This document shows, piece after piece, positions 27,438 to 36,843 of a DNA stretch of 64,000 bases. The notes beneath the pieces were generated by a model, which saw nothing but the letters and a program-made list of their open reading frames with translations, had not been told where the DNA came from and did no database searches. Within the stretch, counting starts at the first letter, position 1, and each line of letters opens with the position of its first letter. Made by a program: the position numbers and the translations under genes. This DNA is from Sphingomonadaceae bacterium 3R27E2-A (GTDB lineage Bacteria; Pseudomonadota; Alphaproteobacteria; Sphingomonadales; Sphingomonadaceae), in contig SCNT01000019.1 of NCBI GenBank assembly GCA_005503165.1, positions 23,617-87,616 on the forward strand, read 5' to 3'.

Positions 27438-28001
27438 TTAGATCTTGCCGACGAGGTCAAGCGAAGGGGCGAGCGTCTCGGCGCCCTCTTCCCACTTCGC
27501 GGGGCAGACTTCGCCCGGGTGGCTGACCCAATATTGCAGCGCCTTGATCTTGCGGAGGAGTTCGGCGGCGTTGCGGCCCACGCCCTCGGGGGTGATTTCG
27601 AGCAGCTGGATCTCGCCATTGGGATCGAGCACGAAGGTGCCGCGGTCGGCGAGTCCGACCCCCTCACGCAGGACCTCGAAGTTCTTCGACAGATTGTGGT
27701 TCTGGTCGCCGACCATGAAATAGTCGATCTTGCCGATCGCCGGCGAGGTGTCGTGCCAGGCCTTGTGGCAGAAATGGGTGTCGGTCGACACGGCATAGAC
27801 CTCGACGTCCATCTTCTGCAGCGTCGGATAAATGTCGGCGAGATCTTCGAGCTCGGTCGGGCAAACGAAGGTGAAGTCGGCGGGGTAGAAGAAAAAGACC
27901 GCCCATTTGCCCTTCACGTCGGCATCGCTGATGTCGACGAACTTGCCGCCCTTATAGGCGGTCGCGTTGAAGGGCTTGAGAATGGTGTTGAGCACGGACA
28001 T
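27438..28001 (-). CDS. ahpC: Alkyl hydroperoxide reductase subunit C (peroxiredoxin)
   Basis: 187 residues, the same length as enterobacterial AhpC. The peroxidatic cysteine is in FTFVCPTELED (about residue 47) and the resolving cysteine in GEVCPAKW (about 165), so it is a typical 2-Cys Prx1. The ATG at 28001 has GGAAAGG upstream; a longer frame upstream is unsupported. It reduces hydrogen peroxide and organic peroxides and is recycled by AhpF. No oxyR gene is in the window, so its regulator is elsewhere. Confidence 0.96.
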   Translation of the reverse strand: MSVLNTILKPFNATAYKGGKFVDISDADVKGKWAVFFFYPADFTFVCPTELEDLADIYPTLQKMDVEVYAVSTDTHFCHKAWHDTSPAIGKIDYFMVGDQNHNLSKNFEVLREGVGLADRGTFVLDPNGEIQLLEITPEGVGRNAAELLRKIKALQYWVSHPGEVCPAKWEEGAETLAPSLDLVGKI

Positions 28002-28197
28002 GGAGAGCCTTTCCTTGTTGTTGGAACCTCCCCCTAGCCAGTCATGTTGCAGTGCGACAATTGGAATGTTGAGCGGACGTGATCGGAAATTTCGATTATG
28101 CGGCCGTCGGCGGCATGAAGTGGCTGGCTGACGTTCGCCCTGTCCCCCGCCACCACCCGCGCTTGCGGCGCCCCCACCGGCATGGCAAGACGCGCCG

Positions 28198-28866
28198 ATG
28201 CCGCTGGCCATCGAAAGCATTGGCGCCGAGGCGCAGCCGCTCTGCATCCTCGACGATTTTGCGCCCGATCCAGAGGCGCTGCGCGAATATGCCGCCGCGG
28301 CGCGTTTCGAGGCGGGGCGCAATCACTATCCCGGTGTGCGCGCCGAACTCCCGGGCGATTACCTGGCCACGCGATTGCCGCTGATCGCCGAGACCGCAGC
28401 GCGCGCCTTCGGAGGCAGCGGCCCGGTCGAGGTGATCGACGCGAGCTTCTCGATCGTCTGCACGTCCGCGGATGCGCTGTCGGTGCCGCAGCGGTTGCCG
28501 CATGTCGACGCCTTCACCCCCAACCGCATCGCGCTGGTCCATTTCCTGTCGGCAGATCATGACGGCACCGCCTTCTTCCGCCATCGGTCGACGGGGTTCG
28601 AGACGGTGACCGACGAGCGGCGCGACCTCTATTTCCGCCAGCTCGAAACCGAGCTGCGCTACGCCGGCCCCCCCGCGCCGGGCTATATCGCAGGCGACAC
28701 GCCACTGTTCGAATGCATCCGGGCCGCCGAAGCGCGCTTCAACCGCGCCCTGCTCTATCGCAGCAGCAACCTCCACAGCGGCGCGATTTCGCCGGGCGCG
28801 GCGCTGCCCGCCGACCCGCAGGGCGGCCGGCTGACGGTGACGGCGTTCCTGTCGGCGGGCGCCTGA
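28198..28866 (+). CDS. DUF6445-like putative 2-oxoglutarate/Fe(II) oxygenase
   Basis: 222 residues. The pattern PHVDAFTPNRIALVHFL (H-x-D), then FFRHRSTGFE, and LYRSSNLHSGAI (second His) with a following Arg resembles the double-stranded beta-helix Fe/2-oxoglutarate enzymes grouped as DUF6445. An N-terminal NHYPGVRAELPGDY segment supports this. In sphingomonads such proteins often occur with tryptophan-halogenase and TonB-receptor genes, but none are here, so it is a solitary copy. The substrate is not known. It is divergent from ahpC with a 196-bp gap. Confidence 0.7.
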   Translation: MPLAIESIGAEAQPLCILDDFAPDPEALREYAAAARFEAGRNHYPGVRAELPGDYLATRLPLIAETAARAFGGSGPVEVIDASFSIVCTSADALSVPQRLPHVDAFTPNRIALVHFLSADHDGTAFFRHRSTGFETVTDERRDLYFRQLETELRYAGPPAPGYIAGDTPLFECIRAAEARFNRALLYRSSNLHSGAISPGAALPADPQGGRLTVTAFLSAGA

Positions 28867-28949
28867 GCCGCGGGTGCGGACATTTCCATTCGCACGGGTC
28901 ACCCATTTCATAATTTACATGCGCGTCCGGCGCGGCTAAGCGCGCCGGC

Positions 28950-30150
<1,201 letters not shown>

Positions 30151-30774
30151 CCGGCAGGCCGGCGGCGCTTCCGAAGCAGGGCGCCGCCGGGCCTTTCGGG
30201 TCGGCACGGCAACGGACCGGAACTTGGCGCGCCGCGACCGCCGAAAATGAGCAAAACCGCCTGGGGCTATTGCCTTCTCGACTACGCGAGCTAACGCCAC
30301 CCTACCCCGTCAGCGTAGATGTCCGAAATGGGGTGGGAAGCGGACGTAATAATCCTCCCTGTCGCGAAGCGATGGGGAGGGGGACCATGCGAAGCATGGT
30401 GGAGGGGCGGCCGCCTGGAACCTGGGCCTGGGGCATCGGCCCCTCCACCACCCTACGGGTGGTCCCCCTCCCCACGGCTACGCCGCAGGGAGGATTAAGA
30501 ACGTCCCCTTCCGCCCGATTACGGCCATCTAATTTCATCACCGGATACGACAGGTCCGATGCGCAACTGTGCGCATCATTCACGCAACGCATCCTCCGAC
30601 TGCAAAAACGGCCAATGGAGAACCGTCTGGAACTCGTACCCTGATGGCAGTGCCGGAAGCGTCTCTACAGCACGCTGGATAAGTATCGAGGCTACCGGAA
30701 GCCGCCAACAAAGCGCATCATAATGCGAGAAAATGGCTATCGGTCGCGCAATTACGAGGGAAGCCACGACTGGG
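30151..30774. other. 624-bp gap between asd and the tRNA gene
   Basis: The first 200 bp carry no recognisable signal. A family 1 element fills 30351-30496. From 30497 to 30774 there is only a small perfect hairpin, GATGCGCA-ACTG-TGCGCATC (30558-30577); base composition here is less GC-rich than the surrounding genes, and no convincing coding frame is present. Confidence 0.6.
30351..30496. repeat. Family 1 branched palindromic element, copy A
   Basis: Three pairs of complementary arms are nested: AATCCTCCCTG/CAGGGAGGATT, TGGGGAGGGGGACC/GGTCCCCCTCCCCA and GGTGGAGGGG/CCCCTCCACC (35 bp in all). Between them sit four self-complementary units: TCGC-GAA-GCGA, ATGC-GAA-GCAT, ACCC-TAC-GGGT and CGGC-TAC-GCCG. 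The centre (30408-30439) is not conserved between copies. It lies between the convergent asd and tRNA-Val genes. Confidence 0.92.
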
Positions 30775-30850
30775 TGGTGGGCGCTGACGGGCTCGAACCG
30801 CCGACCCTCTCGGTGTAAACGAGATGCTCTACCAACTGAGCTAAGCGCCC
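30775..30850 (-). tRNA. tRNA-Val (anticodon UAC)
   Basis: On the minus strand, 76 nt fold as a complete cloverleaf. The acceptor stem GGGCGCT/AGCGCCC has discriminator A and an encoded CCA end. The D arm is GCTC/GAGC with AGTTGGTA in the loop, the anticodon stem TCTCG/CGAGA encloses TTTACAC (anticodon TAC), and the T arm has the loop TTCGAGC. It reads GUA and, by wobble, GUG valine codons. Confidence 0.96.
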
Positions 30851-30923
30851 CCTCTCGGAAGAAGCGAGCCCCTGCCACAGCTTGGGGGCGGGGGCAAGCT
30901 TCGGCTCGTAGGACCCTCGGTGC

Positions 30924-31949
30924 CTATTCCTCGAGCGCTTCGAAATAGCGGCCCATCGCGTCGTGCGCCGATTCGGCGAGGCCGATGAAGATGCGGCGGC
31001 CGTCGTGCGGGTCGGCCTCGCGCAGAAAGAGGCCCGCGTCGGTCATCGTCTTGATCCAGCGCAGCGCCGTGGTCGCGGGCACCGCGGCGGCGATGCACAG
31101 GCTGGAGACCGAGACGGGCTGGCGTTCGAGCCGCGCGGCATACAGGTCGAGCAGCATGTCCCACGCGGGATCGGCGAAGAGGTCGGCGGGGAAATATTGT
31201 TCGCGCATCCGCCGCTGCCGCAGCATCCGGCGCACCGCCTTGGCGCGCAGGCGCTGGATCGTGCGCTCCTCGGGCTCGAAGCTGCGCGGCGTCGACGAGA
31301 AATCGCGGATCGGCGAGCGGACCTGGCCCATGGCATCGGCGCCGCTCTCGCCCGGCGGCGCATAGGCGGTGGGCGTTCCCGGCAGCGCACGCTGGCCCGC
31401 CAGGTCGCCGAGCAGCCGCGAGATGCGCGCGACCTCGTCCTGCAAGCGGTCGATGCGCTCCATCGTTTCGTCGCGCGCGGCGTCGTGGACGACATGCGCC
31501 GACGAACGCGACGCCGACGCGAGCGCGACGATGCGGTCGGCGGGGTCGGGGTCGACCAGCCATTCGGTGCGGATCGTCTCGGGAACCTGCGCCGCGACGC
31601 GGTCGAGCGCGCCGAGCGAGGTTTCGCACACGAGGCCGCATTCCATCGCCGCGACCGCGTCGCAGATGTCGGCGAAGTTCGCCTCCTCGATCGTTTCGGC
31701 GTCGAAGAGCCAGACGATGTCGGGCAGCGCCATGTCGCGCAGATGCGCGGCGACACGCGCCGGCGCGACCTGGTCGATCACCCGCGCGCGGCTGGCGCGC
31801 GCCAGCTCGGCGCCGATCGCGCGCGGGCCGGTGAACAGGATCGCGGCGCGGTAGCCGGCATCCGCCGTCCCCGGCCAAGGCTCGGCCGCATCGATGCGCG
31901 GCGTCGGTGACGCCCCGGTCCGCAGGTTCGTGTCGATCAACTGGTCCAT
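30924..31949 (-). CDS. Putative winged-helix DNA-binding regulator
   Basis: 341 residues. The C-terminal 100 residues (EQYFPADLFADPAWDMLLDL, SVSSLCIAAAVPATTALRWI, then LREADPHDGRRIFIGL) form a MarR-like winged helix with a clear wing. A Lys/Arg-rich linker precedes it (RLRAKAVRRMLRQRRMREQY). The N-terminal half (AAILFTGPRAIGAELA ... DIVWLFDAETIEEA) looks like an alpha/beta domain resembling a degenerate receiver, with a short coiled coil (RIDRLQDEVARISRLLGDLA) following. It is probably a transcription factor. The target is unknown; the secreted nuclease gene is divergent 232 bp away. Confidence 0.75.
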   Translation of the reverse strand: MDQLIDTNLRTGASPTPRIDAAEPWPGTADAGYRAAILFTGPRAIGAELARASRARVIDQVAPARVAAHLRDMALPDIVWLFDAETIEEANFADICDAVAAMECGLVCETSLGALDRVAAQVPETIRTEWLVDPDPADRIVALASASRSSAHVVHDAARDETMERIDRLQDEVARISRLLGDLAGQRALPGTPTAYAPPGESGADAMGQVRSPIRDFSSTPRSFEPEERTIQRLRAKAVRRMLRQRRMREQYFPADLFADPAWDMLLDLYAARLERQPVSVSSLCIAAAVPATTALRWIKTMTDAGLFLREADPHDGRRIFIGLAESAHDAMGRYFEALEE

Positions 31950-32181
31950 CGTGCCGCCCTTCCTCGCCGCCGCGCCACCCTGGCGTCCTTATGCCGTCAA
32001 AATGGCGATATTCACCTTTTGTTCGTTCCGGACTGCCGCCGATCCGGACATTGGTGCCAAGAGGCCCATGTTCGACCGGACGGGTGGCTTGGGAATTGCC
32101 TCCATTTTGGACATGTTTTGTTCTCGCCGTCAATAGCCTTTCGCGCTTGCCAGCTTGGCAGTGCCCGCCGATGGTCGCGCC

Positions 32182-32757
32182 ATGGCGCCGCGCCTTTCCT
32201 TCTCGACCCGGCTGCGCTGGCGACGGCGGCTTCGATCGCTCGGCGCACTGCTGATGCTCGCGGCGATGGCGGCGGCGCTGTGGCTGGCGCAGACGGGCCC
32301 CGCGGAGGCGGTGCCGCTGGTGCAGGTGATCGACGGCGACAGCCTGTCGGTGCACCAGGAGGGCGCGGTGCGCACCATCCGGCTGCGCGGGCTCGATGCG
32401 GTCGAATATCGCCAGCGCTGCACGCGCGCCGACGGCAGCGGCTGGGCTTGCGGACAGGCGGCGCGGGCGGCGCTGGTGAAGCTCGCGGGGCGCGGGCCAC
32501 TGTTCTGCAGCTTCGCGGCGAAGGACAAATATCGCCGCACGCTGGCGGCGTGCCGCACGCGGCCCGAACCGGGCGGCGTCGACCTGTCGGCGGAGATGAT
32601 CCGCTTGGGCTGGGCAGTCGCGACCGACGAGGCGCTGATGGCCGAAGAGGGCGAAGCCGAGCGCGCGCGGCGCGGCATTTGGGTCGGCGACTTCGACCGC
32701 CCCGCCGACTGGCGCGCGGCGCATGTCCGTCCGGCGGCGATCCTTGCCGACCATTGA
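32182..32757 (+). CDS. Secreted or membrane-anchored thermonuclease-family (SNase-like) protein
   Basis: 191 residues from the ATG at 32182; in-frame GTG (32161) and TTG (32155) starts are possible. A hydrophobic segment (LRSLGALLMLAAMAAALWLA) acts as signal or anchor. The SNase fold is seen in VQVIDGDSLSV (first catalytic Asp region), IRLRGLDAVEYRQ (the Arg, Asp and Glu of the active site) and DKYRRTLAAC (second Arg). Two Cys pairs may form disulfides. It would cut nucleic acid outside the cytoplasm, or be a structural SNase-fold protein. Confidence 0.82.
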   Translation: MAPRLSFSTRLRWRRRLRSLGALLMLAAMAAALWLAQTGPAEAVPLVQVIDGDSLSVHQEGAVRTIRLRGLDAVEYRQRCTRADGSGWACGQAARAALVKLAGRGPLFCSFAAKDKYRRTLAACRTRPEPGGVDLSAEMIRLGWAVATDEALMAEEGEAERARRGIWVGDFDRPADWRAAHVRPAAILADH

Positions 32758-32793
32758 CTTTCCGCGCCGCGCTTTTGCGGCTAGGGCGGGCGG

Positions 32794-33171
32794 ATGAACG
32801 GTCTTTTTCCTGTAATGATCGGCGGCGCGCTGGGCGCCGGCGCGCGGCATCTTGTCGGCGGCGCGATGCTCGCGCGGCTCGGTCCCGGCTTTCCCTGGTG
32901 GACCTTGTCGATCAATATCGCGGGCAGTCTGCTCATGGGCCTCCTGGTCGGCTGGCTCGCACGCAGCGGCGGCGGCGAGGCGGCGCGGCTGTTCTTCGGG
33001 GTCGGCGTGCTCGGGGGCTTTACGACCTTTTCGGCGTTCAGCATAGAGTTTTGGGCGCTGTTCGAGCGCGGGCAGAGCGCGCAGGCCTTCGCCTATGTCG
33101 CCGCTTCGGTGATCGGCGCGGTCGCCACCTGCGGGCTCGGCCTGCTGATGATGCGGCAGGTGCCGGCATGA
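32794..33171 (+). CDS. crcB: Fluoride ion exporter
   Basis: 125 residues with four membrane segments. Diagnostic motifs are GGALGAGARH at the N-terminus, the conserved Asn in LSINIAGSLLMG and GVLGGFTTFSAFS, which lines the fluoride path. It exports fluoride as a dual-topology dimer (Fluc/CrcB). No fluoride riboswitch fits in the 36-bp gap upstream. It starts a run of five overlapping genes and overlaps rluC by ATGA. Confidence 0.95.
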   Translation: MNGLFPVMIGGALGAGARHLVGGAMLARLGPGFPWWTLSINIAGSLLMGLLVGWLARSGGGEAARLFFGVGVLGGFTTFSAFSIEFWALFERGQSAQAFAYVAASVIGAVATCGLGLLMMRQVPA

Positions 33172-34397
33172 GCGAGAAAGCGAAGTTGGACGCTGCCAAG
33201 ATGGACCGGGCGACGATCGCCGAGGAGGATGACGGCATCCGCCTCGACCGCTGGTTCAAGCGCCACCGCGAAGGCACGCCGCACGCGCTGCTCGCGCGCT
33301 GGGCGCGCTCGGGCCAACTGACGCTCGACGGCAAAAAGGCCGATGTGTCCGACCGAATCGCCACCGGGCAGGAATTGGTCATGCCGATCCCGCCGGTCGA
33401 GGCCGAAGCGCGGCCGGCGCGCAAGGGACGGCCGCTGACCGACGCCGATGTCGAGCTGGCGACCGGGATGATGATCCACCGCGACGCCAGCGCAATCGTG
33501 CTCAACAAGCTGCCGGGGCTGGCGACGCAGGGCGGGACCAAGACCGAGAGCCACGTCGACGGGCTGCTCGATGCGCTGAAGTTCGACGGGCCGGTGCGGC
33601 CCAAGCTGGTCCACCGGCTCGACAAGGATACGTCGGGGGCGCTGCTGATCGCGCGGACGCCGCGCGCCGCGGCCTATTTCGCCAAAAGCTTTTCGAACCG
33701 CAGCGCGAAAAAAACCTATTGGGCGCTGATCGTCGGCGTGCCCGACATCGCGCAGGGCGAGATCGACCTGCCGCTCGCCAAGCAGCCCGGGTCGGGCGGC
33801 GAAAAGATGCATGTCGACGACAAGGGCCTGCCGTCGAAGACGCGCTATCGCATCATCGAACGCGCGGGGAACAGCGCAGCGTGGGTCGAGCTGCAGCCGC
33901 TGACCGGGCGCACCCATCAGCTGCGCGTGCATATGGCGGCGATCGGCCATCCGATCGTCGGCGACGGCAAATATGGCGGCAAGGGCGCGTTCCTGACGGG
34001 GACGATCAGCCGCAAAATGCATCTGCACAGCCGCCGCCTGCGCATCGACCACCCCGACGGCGGCGCGATCGATATCAGCGCCGAGGTGCCCGAGCATTTC
34101 GCCGCGAGCCTCGACGCGCTGGGGTTCGACCCGCTGCTCGGCGAGGTCGGGATCGACGCTCAGGAAAAGGGTCCGCCACCGAAATCGGCGCTGAAGGCCC
34201 AGGCCAAGGCGCACAGCAAGCAGATCCGCAAGGCACGGCGCGGCGAGCGGCGCGGGCGTACCGCGGACAGCAAGCCGACCGACTTCGTCGGCAAGCCCAA
34301 GCCCAAGGCGAAATCGGGCAAGCCTTCGCCGCCCAGGCCCGCGGGCAAGAAGCCGACCGCGAGGAAGCATCCGGCGCGGCCCGCCAGGCCGCGCTGA
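33168..34397 (+). CDS. RluC/RluD-type pseudouridine synthase with a basic C-terminal tail
   Basis: 409 residues; RluC enzymes are usually about 310-330. An S4-like RNA-binding region spans about residues 20-75 (DDGIRLDRWFKRHREG, GQLTLDGKKAD). The catalytic domain has HRLDKDTSGALLIA (catalytic Asp), RIIERAGNSAAWVEL and GRTHQLRVHMAAIGHPI. It converts uridines in 23S rRNA. The last 75 residues are Lys/Arg/Pro/Ala-rich, perhaps an extra RNA-binding tail. It overlaps crcB by ATGA and touches paiB by one base. The exact RluC or RluD site is not resolved. Confidence 0.92.
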   Translation: MSEKAKLDAAKMDRATIAEEDDGIRLDRWFKRHREGTPHALLARWARSGQLTLDGKKADVSDRIATGQELVMPIPPVEAEARPARKGRPLTDADVELATGMMIHRDASAIVLNKLPGLATQGGTKTESHVDGLLDALKFDGPVRPKLVHRLDKDTSGALLIARTPRAAAYFAKSFSNRSAKKTYWALIVGVPDIAQGEIDLPLAKQPGSGGEKMHVDDKGLPSKTRYRIIERAGNSAAWVELQPLTGRTHQLRVHMAAIGHPIVGDGKYGGKGAFLTGTISRKMHLHSRRLRIDHPDGGAIDISAEVPEHFAASLDALGFDPLLGEVGIDAQEKGPPPKSALKAQAKAHSKQIRKARRGERRGRTADSKPTDFVGKPKPKAKSGKPSPPRPAGKKPTARKHPARPARPR

Positions 34398-35008
34398 TGC
34401 ATCCCGATCCGTCTTTTCGGCCCAAGGATGCGGACCTTGCCGCGCTGCTGGTGCGCGAGATCGGATTTGCGGCGATCTTCGCCAGCCCGCCCGACGGCCC
34501 GCGCGTCGCGCATGCGCCAGTGGTGCTGGGCGCCGACGAGCGCACGCTGCAATTCCATCTGTCGCGCGGCAACGGGCTGACCAAGCATCTGGACGGCGCG
34601 TTGGCGCTGGCAGTGGTGCAGGGTCCCGACGCCTATGTCAGCGCGAGCTGGTACAGCGCTGCCGACCAGGTGCCGACGTGGAATTATGTCGCGGTCGAGA
34701 TGGAAGGCCGCGTCCGCAAGCTCGATCGCGAGGCGCTGGTGGCGCAACTCGAAACGCTTTCCGCGAACCATGAGGCGCGCGTCGGCGCCACCCCGCCGTG
34801 GACGCGCGACAAGATGAGCGCGGCGGTCTTCGGCAAGATGACCGATGCGATCACCGGCTTCGAACTGGCGATCAGCGCGTGGCGGCCGACGCTGAAACTG
34901 TCGCAGAACAAGCCCGCCGACGAACGCGCGCGCGTGATCGAAGGATTGAACGCGCAGGGCCATGGCGCGCTCGCGCATCTGATGGAACAATTGGGAGATA
35001 GACGATGA
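34397..35008 (+). CDS. FMN-binding negative transcriptional regulator (PaiB family)
   Basis: 203 residues. The N-terminus (PDPSFRPKDADLAALLVREIGFA cut to PSFRPKDADLAALL) and the split-barrel flavin signature (LSRGNGLTKHLDG, YVSASWYSAADQVPTWNYVAV as SASWYSAADQVPTWNYV) match PaiB. The C-terminal KLSQNKPADERA is also typical. Such proteins bind FMN or haem; the regulator label comes from Bacillus PaiB and is not proven here. It is translationally coupled both to the rluC-like gene and to the small membrane gene that follows. Confidence 0.9.
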   Translation: MHPDPSFRPKDADLAALLVREIGFAAIFASPPDGPRVAHAPVVLGADERTLQFHLSRGNGLTKHLDGALALAVVQGPDAYVSASWYSAADQVPTWNYVAVEMEGRVRKLDREALVAQLETLSANHEARVGATPPWTRDKMSAAVFGKMTDAITGFELAISAWRPTLKLSQNKPADERARVIEGLNAQGHGALAHLMEQLGDRR

Positions 35009-35241
35009 GCCCGGCCGACGAGGCGCTCGCGAAGAAACGCTTTTTTGCGATCAATCTGATGCGCGTGATCGGCGCGCTGTTCATCATGGCGGGTTTCCTG
35101 CTCGTCGCGGGGCGTTGGGAAATCGCGGGCATGCCGACCGACCGTTACATCGGCGTCGCGCTTGTGCTGATGGGCGCGTTCGACTTCGCGGTCTTTCCGA
35201 TGCTGCTCGCGCGGCGCTGGCGTTCACCGCGCGATCTATGA
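35005..35241 (+). CDS. Small two-helix membrane protein
   Basis: 78 residues with two membrane segments (MRVIGALFIMAGFLLVAG and YIGVALVLMGAFDFAVFPML) joined by a short loop. Both gene borders are ATGA overlaps, with paiB upstream and atp12 downstream. I do not recognise the family; the link to ATP12 makes a role near the ATP synthase or inner membrane conceivable, but this is context only. Confidence 0.8.
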   Translation: MSPADEALAKKRFFAINLMRVIGALFIMAGFLLVAGRWEIAGMPTDRYIGVALVLMGAFDFAVFPMLLARRWRSPRDL

Positions 35242-35927
35242 AGCGTTTCTGGAAAGACGTTGCCGTCGTCCCCGAGGGCGGCGGCTGGGGTATCGCGCTC
35301 GACGGGCGGCCGGTGCGTACGCCGCAGCGCACGCCGCTGGCGGTGGCGAGCACGGCGCTTGCCGAAGCGATCGCTGCCGAATGGCGCGCCGTCGGCGAGA
35401 CGATCGACCCCGCGGCGATGCCGATGACGGGGCTGAGCAACGCGGCGATCGATATAGCGGCGCCCGACCTTTCTGCCTTCGCCGCGCCGGTCGCGGCCTA
35501 TGCGGCGAGCGAGCTTTTCTGTTACCGTGAGGATCGCGACGCGATGCTGCTCGCCGAGCAGGCGGCGCTGTGGAACCCGCTGCTGGCGTGGGCCGAGGCG
35601 CGTTACGGCGTCGAATTCGCGATCACGCAGGGCATCTTGCCGGTGGACCAGCCGCCGGCGACCGTCGCGGCCTTGCGCGGCGCGGTTCTGGCGCTCGATG
35701 CATGGCGGCTGACCGCGCTGACCCCGCTGGTGACGATCGGCGGGTCGCTGGTCGCGGGGCTGGCGCTGGTCGAAGCAGCACATGACGCCGATGCCTTGTG
35801 GCAGGCGGTGAGCCTCGACGAGCTGTACCAGGAGCGGCGCTGGGGTGCCGACGCGCTGGCGATTGCGGCGCGCGAGACGAAGCGGGCCGACTGGGACAAT
35901 GCGGCGCGGTTTTTGAACCTCATATAA
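35238..35927 (+). CDS. ATP12-family F1 ATP synthase assembly chaperone
   Basis: 229 residues. Family signatures include KRFWKDVAVVPEGGGWGIAL, DGRPVRTPQRTPL, EAIAAEWRAVGETIDPAAMP, LFCYREDRD and LDAWRLTALTPLV. It is the bacterial homologue of mitochondrial ATP12, which binds the F1 alpha subunit before hexamer assembly; in bacteria it is largely confined to Alphaproteobacteria. The ATG at 35238 overlaps the stop of the small membrane gene. It ends the crcB-to-atp12 run and is followed by a family 2 palindrome. Confidence 0.92.
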   Translation: MKRFWKDVAVVPEGGGWGIALDGRPVRTPQRTPLAVASTALAEAIAAEWRAVGETIDPAAMPMTGLSNAAIDIAAPDLSAFAAPVAAYAASELFCYREDRDAMLLAEQAALWNPLLAWAEARYGVEFAITQGILPVDQPPATVAALRGAVLALDAWRLTALTPLVTIGGSLVAGLALVEAAHDADALWQAVSLDELYQERRWGADALAIAARETKRADWDNAARFLNLI

Positions 35928-35938
35928 GATCCCCTCTT

Positions 35939-36012
35939 CCGTTCGTGTCGAGCGAAGTCGAGACACGCCAGCGCCGCGCCAGACGTCCCTCGACTTCGCT
36001 CGGGACGAACGG
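35939..36012. repeat. Palindromic element, family 2, second copy
   Basis: CCGTTCGTGTCGAGCGAAGT on the left is matched by its complement on the right (ending GGGACGAACGG) with single mismatches. It lies 12 bp after the atp12 stop and 27 bp before the convergent crotonase stop, and so may serve as a terminator for both. Confidence 0.85.
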
Positions 36013-36039
36013 AGGAGGAGAAGCTATGCTTCGGGCCGC

Positions 36040-36843
36040 TCAGTCCGCAAAATTCGGCGCGCGCTTTTCCATTCCGGCCATCACCGCCTCGATCTGGTTC
36101 GGTGTGCGGATCACTTTGACCTGCTCGTCGCTCTCGGCCTGCAGGATTTCGGCGTCGCTCGCGTCGGCGAGCATGTTGCAGAGGCGCTTGGCGCCGCGGA
36201 TCGCGTGGGGGTTCTTGTTCGCGATGACCTCGGCCAGTTCCATCGCCTTCGCCAGCGGCTCGTCCGAGACATGCGTCGCGAGGCCGAGCAGTTTCGCTTC
36301 CGATCCGTTGAATTCGCGGTTGGTGTAGATCAGCTCGCGCAGCACATCGTCGGCGACCTGCGTGCGCCACAGCGCCATGCCCGCGACATCGGGGACGAGG
36401 CCCCAGCGCATTTCCATGATCGCGATGCGCGTGTCGGGGTGGACGATGCGGATGTCGGCGGCGGCCATGATCTGGCTGCCCGCGCCGAAGGCGACGCCGT
36501 GCACCGCGGCGATCACCGGCACCGGCAGTTCGCGCCAGCCCCAGGCGGCATATTGGGCGTTGTTCGACACCCCGCGCGTGCGGTTCGAGAGCGTCCCACC
36601 CGCACTGCTGGCGCCCGGATCGCGGTCGGCGCTGAGGCTCGACAGGTCGAGCCCGGCGCAGAAGGCGCGGCCCTCGCCCGACAGCACGACGACGCGCAGC
36701 CCCGCAGTGGCCTTAAGCTGGTCGATCGCCTCGGCCAGCGCCGCCCACATCGCCGCGTCGAGCGCGTTCATCTTGTCGGTGCGGATCAGCCGGACGTCGG
36801 CGATGCCACCTTCCAGCATGGTGATCGAGATGCGGTCTTTCAT
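36040..36843 (-). CDS. Enoyl-CoA hydratase/isomerase family (crotonase) protein
   Basis: 267 residues. The crotonase fold shows GRAFCAGLDLSSL (oxyanion-hole segment), AVHGVAFGAGSQIMAAADIR (second oxyanion Gly region) and MRWGLVPDVAGMALW. The usual Glu pair of 2-enoyl-CoA hydratases is not clearly kept: MRWGLVPD stands where a glutamate is common, so isomerase or another crotonase reaction is possible. It overlaps the next upstream gene (2-hydroxychromene-type isomerase) by four bases, so the two act together on a CoA or thiol-linked aromatic or fatty substrate. Confidence 0.88.
   Translation of the reverse strand: MKDRISITMLEGGIADVRLIRTDKMNALDAAMWAALAEAIDQLKATAGLRVVVLSGEGRAFCAGLDLSSLSADRDPGASSAGGTLSNRTRGVSNNAQYAAWGWRELPVPVIAAVHGVAFGAGSQIMAAADIRIVHPDTRIAIMEMRWGLVPDVAGMALWRTQVADDVLRELIYTNREFNGSEAKLLGLATHVSDEPLAKAMELAEVIANKNPHAIRGAKRLCNMLADASDAEILQAESDEQVKVIRTPNQIEAVMAGMEKRAPNFAD

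Noticed and set aside
30576..30878. Minus-strand open frame of 100 codons spanning the tRNA
   Set aside because: It runs through the complete tRNA-Val gene, which accounts for the sequence.
32758..32793. Fluoride riboswitch before crcB
   Set aside because: A 36-bp gap is too short and the conserved pseudoknot sequence is absent.
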